From NCBI RefSeq assembly GCF_010548375.1, contig NZ_JAAGLY010000006.1, positions 372,001-436,000 on the forward strand: a DNA stretch of 64,000 nucleotides, read 5' to 3'. The notes below the pieces were generated by a model. The model did no database searches. It had not been told where the DNA came from and saw nothing but the letters and a program-made list of their open reading frames with translations. Source of the stretch: Streptomyces sp. SID13726. Lineage in GTDB: Bacteria > Actinomycetota > Actinomycetes > Streptomycetales > Streptomycetaceae. Position numbers and translations under genes: made by a program. Positions 17,431-24,276 of this stretch are shown piece by piece; positions within the stretch are counted from its first letter, which is position 1; each line of letters opens with the position of its first letter.

Positions 17431-17486
17431 GGCCGGCCGCGCCCGCGCGGCGGTAGCCGCAAATTCAACGCAGCCCCGCGCCCCTG
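17431..17486. repeat. Dispersed Streptomyces intergenic repeat, copy 1 (ureF-ureG gap)
   Basis: Read on the minus strand the block begins AGGGGCGCGGGGCTG, contains TTTGCGGCTACCGCC and ends GGGCGCGGCCGGCC. The block at 50739-50793 has the same three elements in the same order. Such elements are common between Streptomyces genes, as I recall. Here it interrupts the otherwise tightly packed urease operon. Confidence 0.65.
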
Positions 17487-17514
17487 AAAGCAAGTGGGTC
17501 CGCTCAACCCCCTC

Positions 17515-18195
17515 CTAGGAGGCGAACAGACGAACCGACCAGGTGGCATGCGCCTCGGCTCCGATTTCCAGCAGCGGTGCCGATGCCGACGGCAGGGCAT
17601 CGCTCCCCTCGCCGCCCACGACCCGCCGAGCGGCATCCACCGCCCGAGCCGCGACAAGGTCCAGCTCCGGCGCCAGCCGAGCCAGGACACCCGTCGCGTC
17701 GAAGGGGTCCAGGCTCAGCAACCGCACCGTCGCGCTCGCCGGGCCGCTCACGCTCTCGTAGGCCGCGCAGTACGCCGCGTCCACGGCCTCCAGACCCGCC
17801 GCCCGGGCCGTAAGTCCGAGCACCACCGGTTGATGCGCGCCCTTGGGGAACTGCCTTGCCAGGGCGTCGAGTTCCGGGGAGGGCCAGGTCGCCCGGGCCG
17901 CCCGCATCAGCTGTCGGCCGAGCTTGCGCGCGGTGACCCTCAGTGCGGGGGACGGCGTGCGGGCGTCCGCCTCCTCGTCCAACTGCCGTGGTTCCACGCC
18001 CAGCACGGCCGCCGCGGCGAGAGCCGAGGACACCAGCCCCGTCGTGTGCAGCCGTCCCCGGCAGAACGCCTCCAGGCTCGGCGCGTCCGTGATCCGGCCC
18101 GCCTTGACCGCCGCCTCCGCCCCGCCGGAGTGAGCGTGCCCTCCGGCGGGGAAGCGGCCGTCGGCCAGGACGAGAAGTGCGGCCCTTGACATCAC
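17515..18195 (-). CDS. ureF: Urease accessory protein UreF
   Basis: This all-helical protein of 225-226 residues acts with UreD and UreG in the urease activation complex. It begins ALLVLADGRFPAGGHAHSGGAE, the conserved N-terminal UreF motif (LxDxxFPxGxxxHSxG), and has the typical C-terminal helices. Starts at GTG 18195 and ATG 18192 are adjacent and cannot be separated. The gene lies about ten bases after ureC. It is followed by an unusually long 127-base gap before ureG, filled with a dispersed repeat, so the downstream genes may depend on read-through or their own weak promoter. Confidence 0.9.
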   Translation of the reverse strand: MMSRAALLVLADGRFPAGGHAHSGGAEAAVKAGRITDAPSLEAFCRGRLHTTGLVSSALAAAAVLGVEPRQLDEEADARTPSPALRVTARKLGRQLMRAARATWPSPELDALARQFPKGAHQPVVLGLTARAAGLEAVDAAYCAAYESVSGPASATVRLLSLDPFDATGVLARLAPELDLVAARAVDAARRVVGGEGSDALPSASAPLLEIGAEAHATWSVRLFAS

Positions 18196-18205
18196 GACCC
18201 CGCGA

Positions 18206-19927
18206 TCAGAAGAGGAAGTAACGCTGGGCCATGGGCAGTTCGGCCGCGGGCGTGGCCTCCACCAGCTCTCCGTCGATGTGCACGGCGAAGCTGTCGGGGT
18301 CGACCCTGACGTCGGGCCGGGCGTCGTTCTCCCGCATGTCGGCCTTGGTCACGCCGCGGGTCGACTCGATCGCCACGAACGCCTTGCCCAGTTGCAGGCG
18401 TTCGGGCAGCCCGTCCTCGATGGCGAGCGGAGCCACGAAGTTGACGGAGTTGGAGGCCGGGGCCCGTCCGATCGCCCCGTACATCGGCCGGGGCAGGATC
18501 GGCTGGGGCGTCGGGATGGACGCGTTGGCGTCGCCCATCTGCGCGTAGGCGATCTGCCCGCCCTTGATGACGAGATGTGGCTTGACCCCGAAGAACGCCG
18601 GTTCCCACAGCACGAGGTCGGCGAGCTTGCCGGTCTCGACGGAGCCGATCTCGTGGGAGAGGCCCTGGGCGACGGCGGGGTTGATCGTGTACTTGGCGAC
18701 ATAGCGCCGTACCCGGTGGTTGTCCGCGCGGCCGTCGCCCGGCAGGGCACCCCGGCGCCGCTTCATGACGTGCGCGGTCTGCCAGGTCCGCATGACGACC
18801 TCACCGACCCGGCCCATCGCCTGGGCGTCGGAGGAGATGATCGAGATCGCGCCCAGGTCGTGCAGGATGTCCTCGGCGCCGATGGTGGTCGGGCGGATGC
18901 GGGACTCGGCGAAGGCGAGGTCCTCCGGCACCGCCGCGTTGAGGTGGTGGCACACCATCAGCATGTCGAGGTGTTCCTCGGCGGTGTTGACGGTGAACGG
19001 CCGCGTCGGGTTGGTCGAGCTGGGCAGCACGTTGGACTGCGAGACCACGGTCATGATGTCCGGCGCGTGCCCGCCGCCCGCGCCCTCTGTGTGGTAGGCG
19101 TGGATGCCCCGCCCGGCGATCGCGGCGAGCGTGTCGCCCACGAAACCGGCCTCGTTGAGGGTGTCCGTGTGGATGGCGACCTGGATGCCGGTCCGGTCGG
19201 CGACGGTCAGCGAGGCATCGATGACGGCGGGCGTGGAGCCCCAGTCCTCGTGCAGCTTCAGGCCGAGCGCGCCGCCGCGGATCTGGGACAGCATCGCCTC
19301 GTGCGAGACGGTGTTGCCCTTGCCGAGGAAGCCGATGTTGAGCGGGTACTGCTCCATCGCCTCCAGCATCCGGGCGAGGTGCCAGGGGCCCGGGGTGACG
19401 GTGGTGGCCTTGGAGCCCTCGGCGGGGCCGGTGCCGCCGACGACCAGGGTGGTGACGCCCGCCGACAGCGCCTCGTCGGCGATCTGCGGGCAGATGAAGT
19501 GGACGTGCGCGTCGACCGCGCCTGCGGTCAGGATCCGCCCGTTGCCCGCGATGATCTCGGTCTCGGGTCCGATCACCAGGTCCGGGTGGACCCCGTCCAT
19601 GGTGTCGGGGTTGCCCGCCTTGCCGATCGCGGTGATCCGCCCGTCGCGGATGCCGATGTCGGCCTTGACGATGCCCCAGTGGTCCACGACGACCGCGCCG
19701 GTGACGACGGTGTCCGGGGTGCCTTCCGCGCGGGTGGCCCGCGACTGGCCCATCGACTCCCGGATGACCTTGCCGCCGCCGAACACGGCCTCGTCACCGG
19801 CGAGTCCGGGGCCGCCGGAACGGTCCTCCTCGATCTCGATCAGCAGGTCGGTGTCGGCGAGCCGGATGCGGTCGCCGGTGGTCGGGCCGAACAGGTCGGC
19901 GTACGCGGCACGTGAGATCTCAGGCAT
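18206..19927 (-). CDS. ureC: Urease alpha subunit
   Basis: This 573-residue catalytic subunit hydrolyses urea to ammonia and carbamate in the cytoplasm. All key elements are seen: nickel His pair in VDAHVHFICPQ, the Lys that is carbamylated in GLKLHEDWGST, metal-binding His in IHTDTLNEAGF and YHTEGAGGGH, the mobile-flap His in MVCHHLN, and the nickel Asp in SSDAQAMGR. Length matches the family (about 570). ATG 19927 is chosen over GTG 19936 because GGAGGTG stands eight bases upstream and MPEISRAAYA is the usual N terminus. It overlaps ureB by eight bases. Nothing suggests inactivation. Confidence 0.98.
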   Translation of the reverse strand: MPEISRAAYADLFGPTTGDRIRLADTDLLIEIEEDRSGGPGLAGDEAVFGGGKVIRESMGQSRATRAEGTPDTVVTGAVVVDHWGIVKADIGIRDGRITAIGKAGNPDTMDGVHPDLVIGPETEIIAGNGRILTAGAVDAHVHFICPQIADEALSAGVTTLVVGGTGPAEGSKATTVTPGPWHLARMLEAMEQYPLNIGFLGKGNTVSHEAMLSQIRGGALGLKLHEDWGSTPAVIDASLTVADRTGIQVAIHTDTLNEAGFVGDTLAAIAGRGIHAYHTEGAGGGHAPDIMTVVSQSNVLPSSTNPTRPFTVNTAEEHLDMLMVCHHLNAAVPEDLAFAESRIRPTTIGAEDILHDLGAISIISSDAQAMGRVGEVVMRTWQTAHVMKRRRGALPGDGRADNHRVRRYVAKYTINPAVAQGLSHEIGSVETGKLADLVLWEPAFFGVKPHLVIKGGQIAYAQMGDANASIPTPQPILPRPMYGAIGRAPASNSVNFVAPLAIEDGLPERLQLGKAFVAIESTRGVTKADMRENDARPDVRVDPDSFAVHIDGELVEATPAAELPMAQRYFLF

Positions 19928-20231
19928 CGAGGGCACCTCCGGTCTCCCCGCGCAGCCCCGGGACCACGCGGGCGCCGGTGAGCGGGACGAGTTCGACGTC
20001 GACCGGGATGCCGGGCTCGAAGCGCACGGCGGTGCCGGCGGCGACGTTCAGCCGCTTGCCGTGCGCGGCAGCGCGGTCGAAGTCCAGGCCGGGGTTGGCC
20101 TCGGCGAAGTGGTAGTGGGAGCCGACCTGGACGGGCCGGTCGGCGGCGTTGAGGACGGTGAGCCGGGTGACCTCGCGGCCCTCGTTGTAGGCAATCGGCC
20201 CGTCGGCGAAGAGGATCTCTCCGGGAATCAT
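19920..20231 (-). CDS. ureB: Urease beta subunit
   Basis: This 103-residue structural subunit has the conserved MIPGEI start, the VGSHYHFAEAN motif, RLNVAAGTAVRFEPG and VPLTGAR. In actinobacteria gamma, beta and alpha are separate polypeptides, as here, which assemble as (alpha-beta-gamma)3. The gene begins 11 bases after ureA and overlaps the start of ureC, giving a compact ureABC unit. Sequence and length are canonical. Confidence 0.97.
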   Translation of the reverse strand: MIPGEILFADGPIAYNEGREVTRLTVLNAADRPVQVGSHYHFAEANPGLDFDRAAAHGKRLNVAAGTAVRFEPGIPVDVELVPLTGARVVPGLRGETGGALDA

Positions 20232-20242
20232 CGGCGGCCCCC

Positions 20243-20545
20243 TCAGACGATCGGGTCGTGGACGGTGACGAGCTTGGTGCCGTCCGGGAAGGTCGCCTCG
20301 ACCTGGACGTCGTGGATCATCTCGGGGATGCCGTCCATGACGTCGTCGCGGGTGAGCAGCTTGCGCCCGGAGGCCATGAGCTCGGCGACGGTACGGCCGT
20401 CACGCGCGCCCTCGAGGATGTGCGAGGTGATGAGGGCGACCGCCTCGGGGTGGTTGAGCCTGAGCCCGCGGGCCCGGCGCTTCTCGGCCACGTCGGCCGC
20501 CACATGGATGAGCAGCCTCTCTTGCTCGTGCGGGGTCAGTTGCAC
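20243..20545 (-). CDS. ureA: Urease gamma subunit
   Basis: This 100-residue subunit matches the canonical length: QLTPHEQERLLIHVAADVAE at the start, LNHPEAVALITSHILEGARD, and EVxATFPDGTKLVTVHDPI at the end. I select GTG 20545 because GAGG lies six bases upstream and the protein then begins at the conserved QLTPHE; an in-frame GTG at 20557 would add four unconserved residues. It is first in the ureABCFGD operon, and a GlnR-like site lies about 100 bases upstream, consistent with nitrogen control of urease in streptomycetes. Confidence 0.96.
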   Translation of the reverse strand: MQLTPHEQERLLIHVAADVAEKRRARGLRLNHPEAVALITSHILEGARDGRTVAELMASGRKLLTRDDVMDGIPEMIHDVQVEATFPDGTKLVTVHDPIV

Positions 20546-20630
20546 GTCGCACCTCACAGTCCTCGCTCCGGACCGTACGGGGCCCGGTTGCCGCGGCCGC
20601 CGGGCAAAGTCCCTGGTGGCGTGGATCCGC

Positions 20631-20662
20631 AGGCTAGTTGGATCCCGTTTCAGGCAAGTTAA
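20631..20662 (-). promoter_or_regulatory. GlnR-like box and candidate -10 of the urease operon
   Basis: Reading the minus strand from 20662: TTAAC-TTGCCT-GAAAC, which fits the GlnR pattern gTnAc-n6-GaAAc at every defined base except the first. A -10-like TAGCCT follows at 20636-20631. The site lies between the TetR stop and ureA. GlnR control of ureA has been reported in S. coelicolor, so the match is biologically sensible; only one a/b box pair is evident. Confidence 0.6.
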
Positions 20663-20677
20663 CCGAGCTGTGATCGA

Positions 20678-21307
20678 TCAGTTCGTGTCGGCGCCGTCGC
20701 GCATGCTCATCAACGCCCGTAGTCCGTGTGCCAGGTCGTCGGCGGACGTGGGCCCGAACAGGGCCTGCTGCGCGAGGAAACCCATCGCGGCGGCCATCAT
20801 CGTGCGGGCCACGTGCTCCGGGGGGACGTCCGCGCGCATCATTCCGGCGTCCTGGTAGTCCCGGACGATCCGGGTCCAGGCCGCGCGCACCGTGCCGTAG
20901 CCCTCCTGGAGCACGGCCGAGAGCTCCTTGTTGCGGATCGTCTCCGCCCACACCTGGACGACCAGCCCGGGAAACGCGGGCCGCCCGTCCACCGTCAGGG
21001 ACTCCTTGCTGGCGAGGACCCGTTTGAGCACCGACGCGACGAGGAGGTCCGGCGTCGGGGGCGGGGTGCTGCGGGCCGCCTCCTCGAATCCGTCGCGGAC
21101 CTGGCCGAGCACCTCCCCGACGATCGCGGCGATGAGCTCCTCCTTGCCGCTGAAGTAGCGGTACACCGCCCCGGCGGAGAGGTCGACCTCCTTCAGTACG
21201 TCCTGCATGGACGTGGCGTGGAAGCCGCCCCGGGCAAAGCAGATCGCGGCGCCGTCGAGGATCTGGCGGCGGCGGGCGTCGAGGTGTTCCTGAGATACGC
21301 GGGCCAT
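20678..21307 (-). CDS. TetR family transcriptional regulator
   Basis: This 209-residue repressor has the standard N-terminal HTH (RRQILDGAAICFARGGFHATSM, then LSAGAVYRYFSGKEELI, residues 12-58) and a helical ligand domain. It is divergent from an ABC-2/YhgE-like membrane protein gene, and two near-identical 19-bp elements lie in the 100-bp gap, one beside each start, so it probably represses both itself and that gene. Hexamer TACTTT ends six bases before the ATG, with TTGTCA 17 bp further upstream, pointing to a leaderless transcript. The ligand is unknown, but exporter-linked TetR proteins usually respond to a small toxic molecule. Confidence 0.9.
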   Translation of the reverse strand: MARVSQEHLDARRRQILDGAAICFARGGFHATSMQDVLKEVDLSAGAVYRYFSGKEELIAAIVGEVLGQVRDGFEEAARSTPPPTPDLLVASVLKRVLASKESLTVDGRPAFPGLVVQVWAETIRNKELSAVLQEGYGTVRAAWTRIVRDYQDAGMMRADVPPEHVARTMMAAAMGFLAQQALFGPTSADDLAHGLRALMSMRDGADTN

Positions 21308-21313
21308 GACCAC

Positions 21314-21342
21314 AAAGTAAAACGAACATTCCTTCTTGACAA
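21314..21342 (-). promoter_or_regulatory. tetR promoter with embedded operator O1
   Basis: On the minus strand TTGTCA (21342-21337) and TACTTT (21319-21314) are 17 bp apart, and the ATG follows six bases later. Operator O1 (21319-21337, plus strand AAAACGAACATTCCTTCTT) fills the spacer. It matches O2 at 17 of 19 bases. Repressor binding here would block RNA polymerase directly. Confidence 0.65.
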
Positions 21343-21375
21343 GGCGCGGCATCGGCGGGACCGTGAGGAGGAACT

Positions 21376-21395
21376 TAAAACGAACGATCCTTCTT
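21376..21395. promoter_or_regulatory. TetR-type operator O2 before the membrane-protein gene
   Basis: TAAAACGAACGATCCTTCTT contains GAACGATCCTTC, palindromic at 10 of 12 positions. It repeats O1 in the same orientation with the copies about 58 bp apart, and ends 12 bases before the ATG at 21408, overlapping the region needed for transcription start or ribosome access. Confidence 0.65.
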
Positions 21396-21407
21396 TTTGG
21401 AGATCTC

Positions 21408-22394
21408 ATGTCCACCCGCCGCACGCTCGCGGTCGTCGTCCTCGTGCCACTGCTCGCCGCCCTGGCGCTGTGGGCCTTCGCCTGGCCCGCCGCCCGCACC
21501 GCGCCCCGCGACCTCCCCCTCGGCGTGGCCGGACCGGCCACCGCGACCGCACAGGTGGAGCGTCAACTCCAGCAGCACGGGGGCGCCTTCGAGATCCACC
21601 GCTACGCCGACGAGGCCGCCGCCCGGGACGCGATCGAGGACCGGACCGTATACGGCGCGGTCGTCGTCACCGCCCAGGGACCCGAGCTGCTCACCGCGTC
21701 GGCCGCGAGCCCGGTCGTGGCCCAGCTCCTCCAGCAGGCGGTGGCCCAGCAGGCCGCCGCGGGCGGCGCACAGGTGAAGGTCGTGGACGTCGTCGCCGCG
21801 CCCGCGTCCGATCCCCGGGGCGCGGCCCTGAGTTCGTCCGTACTGCCGCTGGCCCTGGCCGGGATCATCGCGGGCGCGGTGGTGACCCTGCTCGGGCTGC
21901 GCGGGTTCCGTGCCGTGACCGCGCTGGTCGTCACCGCCGGGCTGGTGGGTGTCATCGCGACCGCGCTGGCCCACAGCTGGCTCGGCGCCCTCACCGGAGA
22001 CTGGTGGGCGGAGGCCGGCACGCTCGCGCTGTCCTCTCTCGCGGTGAGCGCGGCCGTGGCGGGACTCGCCGCCCTGGTCGGCCCCGCGGGGATCGGCGGC
22101 GTCGCGTTCCTGGTGATGTTCCTCGGCAACCCGTTCTCCGGAGCCGCCACCGCCCCGCAGTTGCTGCCCCACCCGGTCGGCGCGATCGGCCAGTGGCTGC
22201 CGCCGGGCGCTAGCGCGACCCTGCTGCGCTCGGTGTCGTTCTTCGACGGCGCGGCGGCGACCGGCCCGCTGCTGACCCTCATCTGGTGGGCGGCGCTCGG
22301 CCTGGGCGCCGTCGTGCTCGGCAACGCGCTCAAGGGGCGGGCGGGGAGCACCGCGCCCGCCGCCGCGGAACGCGAGCTCTCCCCCGTCGGCTGA
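21408..22394 (+). CDS. Polytopic membrane protein, ABC-2/YhgE-like, under TetR control
   Basis: This 328-residue protein has one N-terminal helix (about 7-26), an outer-face domain (30-145), then five or six closely spaced helices (about 150-310). The arrangement, single helix plus external loop plus helical bundle, resembles half of an ABC-2/YhgE-Pip type transporter or permease. No ATPase gene adjoins it, so it is either a stand-alone efflux component or partners with a distant ATPase. ATG 21408 has GGAG seven bases upstream; an in-frame start further up would cover operator O2. Regulation by the divergent TetR protein is strongly suggested by the duplicated operator. Confidence 0.7.
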   Translation: MSTRRTLAVVVLVPLLAALALWAFAWPAARTAPRDLPLGVAGPATATAQVERQLQQHGGAFEIHRYADEAAARDAIEDRTVYGAVVVTAQGPELLTASAASPVVAQLLQQAVAQQAAAGGAQVKVVDVVAAPASDPRGAALSSSVLPLALAGIIAGAVVTLLGLRGFRAVTALVVTAGLVGVIATALAHSWLGALTGDWWAEAGTLALSSLAVSAAVAGLAALVGPAGIGGVAFLVMFLGNPFSGAATAPQLLPHPVGAIGQWLPPGASATLLRSVSFFDGAAATGPLLTLIWWAALGLGAVVLGNALKGRAGSTAPAAAERELSPVG

Positions 22395-22410
22395 CCGACC
22401 CGCATCCCGC

Positions 22411-22439
22411 TGAACCCCGGCCCCGGCGGCCGGGGTTCA
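22411..22439. terminator. Bidirectional hairpin terminator
   Basis: A perfect 12-bp stem (TGAACCCCGGCC and its complement) closes a 5-base loop. It lies between the convergent 3' ends of the membrane-protein gene and the Phd antitoxin gene. No U-tract of note follows, as is usual in streptomycetes. Confidence 0.8.
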
Positions 22440-22463
22440 CGTGTTTCCACGACGCCCGGCCTG

Positions 22464-22742
22464 CTACGACGCCCCGGACCCCCGGTGATGCGCCGCGATG
22501 CCGAACCGCTGCTGTTCGCGAGGAGCGGACGCTGCCTCCCGCACGGTCGAGACCGCGCTGATCACCTGGTCCTCGACGGGTTCCCGGAGCTCCTCCAGCC
22601 GTTCGAGGTCGGCGGCGGAGACCAGGGCGACCAGCGGCTTTCCGTGCCGCGTGACGACGACGCGCTCACCGCCGTACACCACCCGGTTGATCAGGTCGGC
22701 GAGCTCAGCCCTGGCTTGCGTCACCGGAATCTCGTAGGCCAT
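22464..22742 (-). CDS. Phd/YefM-type antitoxin, apparently orphan
   Basis: This 92-residue protein has the Phd/YefM N-terminal DNA-binding fold: IPVTQARAELADLINRVVYGGERVVVTRHG is split here as IPVTQARAELADLINRV followed by RVVVTRHGKPLVALVS, residues 5-45. The C-terminal tail, which would wrap the toxin, is charged and ends SGAS. No RelE, Doc or PIN toxin gene is adjacent: downstream is a convergent membrane protein and upstream a divergent clpP paralogue. The ATG follows a perfect -10 hexamer (TATGAT) after six bases, so the mRNA should be leaderless, and palindromes in the promoter suggest autoregulation. It may serve a distant toxin or act purely as a regulator. Confidence 0.85.
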   Translation of the reverse strand: MAYEIPVTQARAELADLINRVVYGGERVVVTRHGKPLVALVSAADLERLEELREPVEDQVISAVSTVREAASAPREQQRFGIAAHHRGSGAS

Positions 22743-22748
22743 ACCCCC

Positions 22749-22784
22749 ATCATAACGTCACGTACATCCTGTACATTTTTTACA
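22749..22784. promoter_or_regulatory. Antitoxin promoter with palindromic operator, shared with clpP paralogue
   Basis: On the minus strand TATGAT lies at 22754-22749. Within the spacer sits GTACA-TCC-TGTAC (22762-22774), a perfect palindrome, overlapping a second dyad TGTA-N7-TACA (22770-22784). Phd-family proteins bind such short palindromes. The site lies 28 bases before the divergent clpP-like ATG, so occupancy could affect both genes. Confidence 0.6.
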
Positions 22785-22812
22785 GACAGCCAGCCGCGAG
22801 GAGGGGTACGCC

Positions 22813-23448
22813 ATGACCCGACCGTCCGCCCGCTACGTCCTGCCCGAGTTCACCGAGCGCACGAGTTCCGGCAGCAGGACGATGGATCCGTACTCGAAGC
22901 TGCTGGAGGAGCGGATCGTCTTCCTCGGGACGCCGGTCGACGACATCTCGGCGAACGACGTGATGGCGCAGTTCATGTACCTCGAGTACCAGGACCCGGA
23001 CCGGGACATCGCGCTGTACATCAACTCCCCCGGCGGCTCGTTCAGCGCGATGTCGGCGATCTACGACACGATGCGGTACGTCAGTTGTGACGTGGAGACG
23101 ACGTGTCTGGGGCAGGCCGGTTCCGCCGCGGCGGTGCTGCTGGCGGCGGGCACTCCGGGCAAGCGCTCCGTGCTGCCGGGCGCCCGGGTGGTCGTCCACC
23201 AGCCCGCACTGACCGAGCCGGTGCAGGGACAGGCCAGTGATCTCGCCATCCAGGCCGAGGAGTTGATCCAGGTACGGGCCCGCCTGGAGGAGTTGCTCGT
23301 ACGGCACACCGGGCGCAGCCCCGAGCAGGTGAGCGCGGACATCGAGCGGGACATGATCCTGGACGCGCGGGGAGCGCTGGACTACGGCCTCGTGGACGCG
23401 ATCGTGCCGAGCCGCAGGTCCACGCTCGGCGCGCCGGGCGCGAGGTGA
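22813..23448 (+). CDS. ATP-dependent Clp protease proteolytic subunit, divergent paralogue
   Basis: This 211-residue ClpP-family serine protease has the catalytic triad in place with family spacing: Ser104 in GQAGSAAAVLL, His129 in VVVHQP, Asp180 in IERD. YINSPGGSFSAM forms the oxyanion/strand region. Several positions differ from housekeeping ClpP1/P2 (for example QAGSAAA replacing the usual AASMGA), so it belongs with the minor ClpP paralogues of streptomycetes. The N-terminal 24 residues may be a propeptide. It could form mixed barrels with other ClpP subunits, as P3/P4 do in this genus. It is encoded divergently from an orphan antitoxin, and antitoxins are frequent Clp substrates, an attractive but unproven link. 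Confidence 0.88.
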   Translation: MTRPSARYVLPEFTERTSSGSRTMDPYSKLLEERIVFLGTPVDDISANDVMAQFMYLEYQDPDRDIALYINSPGGSFSAMSAIYDTMRYVSCDVETTCLGQAGSAAAVLLAAGTPGKRSVLPGARVVVHQPALTEPVQGQASDLAIQAEELIQVRARLEELLVRHTGRSPEQVSADIERDMILDARGALDYGLVDAIVPSRRSTLGAPGAR

Positions 23449-23455
23449 GCCGTAG

Positions 23456-23761
23456 ATGCTGCCGGACCTTCCCCCGCTGCCCGCGCTCACGCGCGCCGAG
23501 GGCGAGCTGATCGACCGTTATCTCGACGTGGTCGACCTGCTGGGCCGGATCAACCCGGCCCGGCACGAGGACACCTACGGCGGACTGCGCGCGGCCCAGG
23601 CGCTGGTGAGCAGGGCGGCCGAGCTGCGTGACGCGCTGGCGCTGATGCACGGCCGGGGCGAGCGCGAGCTGCACTCCGAGACCCTGGCGCGTGCCCTGCG
23701 GGTGCTCGACGGGGAGCGGCGCGCCGCCCGGGTCACCGTGCCGCCGGTTCCCGACAGTTGA
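23456..23761 (+). CDS. Hypothetical helical protein downstream of clpP paralogue
   Basis: The 101-residue product is mostly helical and charged (LTRAEGELIDRYLDVVDLLG, AAQALVSRAAELRDALALMH). ATG 23456 lies seven bases after the clpP-like stop, so the two genes are almost certainly co-transcribed. I do not recognise a family. The pattern of Leu/Ala heptads suggests a helical bundle or a small adaptor; a role with the Clp protease is only a positional inference. The ribosome site is weak (GAGG overlapping the previous stop), which fits translational coupling. Confidence 0.65.
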   Translation: MLPDLPPLPALTRAEGELIDRYLDVVDLLGRINPARHEDTYGGLRAAQALVSRAAELRDALALMHGRGERELHSETLARALRVLDGERRAARVTVPPVPDS

Positions 23762-23876
23762 CGGGGCGTCCGGAAACGAGTTGAAACGGACCAGACGGTG
23801 TACCCCCATTTGGTGGAGAAGCGGCTCCTTTTTCACGACCGTCAAGGTCGCGCAACGCGCGGAGCCGAGGAGCGGA

Positions 23877-23969
23877 ATGAGTAGTTCCTGTGCTGGTCCG
23901 AGGGTCCGGAACCCCTCGACACTCCCCCGAACACCCGATCGTTCAGCCGAACGAGTGAGTGGTGAGTAA
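23877..23969 (+). CDS. Possible 30-residue leader or small protein
   Basis: An ATG at 23877 follows the strong ribosome site GAGGAG (spacing five to six bases) and opens a 30-codon frame ending TAA at 23969, MSSSCAGPRVRNPSTL onward. It lies in the 515-base gap before the NlpC/P60 gene, upstream of its riboswitch. The product is Ser/Pro/Arg-rich without a membrane segment. It could be a regulatory leader peptide, a small protein or chance; the TAA stop is rare in this genome. The rest of 23762-24061 holds no further gene; a perfect 8-bp hairpin (CCCCGCCG, 24040-24058) stands just before the riboswitch. Confidence 0.35.
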   Translation: MSSSCAGPRVRNPSTLPRTPDRSAERVSGE

Positions 23970-24061
23970 CCCCACAAAGTCCCGGTTCCGTTGGGATTTT
24001 CGGACTTCCTTGCGTCAAGATCCCTGTCTGACGACAAGCCCCCGCCGCAGCGGCGGGGCGA

Positions 24062-24270
24062 TCCGGGCGGACGCCGAGTCCTGCCGCCGCCCGGATGACC
24101 GGTCGACAGGAGTGGATCGGCAGGAGTGGAGGACCCAGGCACGACGGGTCGCCGGGACGGTCACGCCATGACCGGGCCGAGCAGCCCTTGGGGTGAAGCC
24201 GCGTCAGCGGCCGGGCAACTTTGTCAGCCCGAATCCGACAGGTCATCCTTCACAGGCGGCTGACGAAGGG
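24062..24270 (+). promoter_or_regulatory. ydaO/yuaA-type c-di-AMP riboswitch
   Basis: The leader of the NlpC/P60 gene carries hallmark segments of the ydaO class: GAGTCCTGCCGCC near the 5' side, GGGGTGAA at 24190-24197, GGGCAACTTTG, the highly conserved CCGAATCCGACAG at 24229-24241, and AGGCGGCTGACGAAGGG closing the structure. In actinobacteria this class sits in front of resuscitation factors and NlpC/P60 wall hydrolases and senses cyclic di-AMP. Its 3' end overlaps GAAGGG, the probable ribosome site, seven to ten bases before ATG 24277. Ends are approximate, since I have not folded it. Confidence 0.85.
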
Positions 24271-24276
24271 TTGCGC

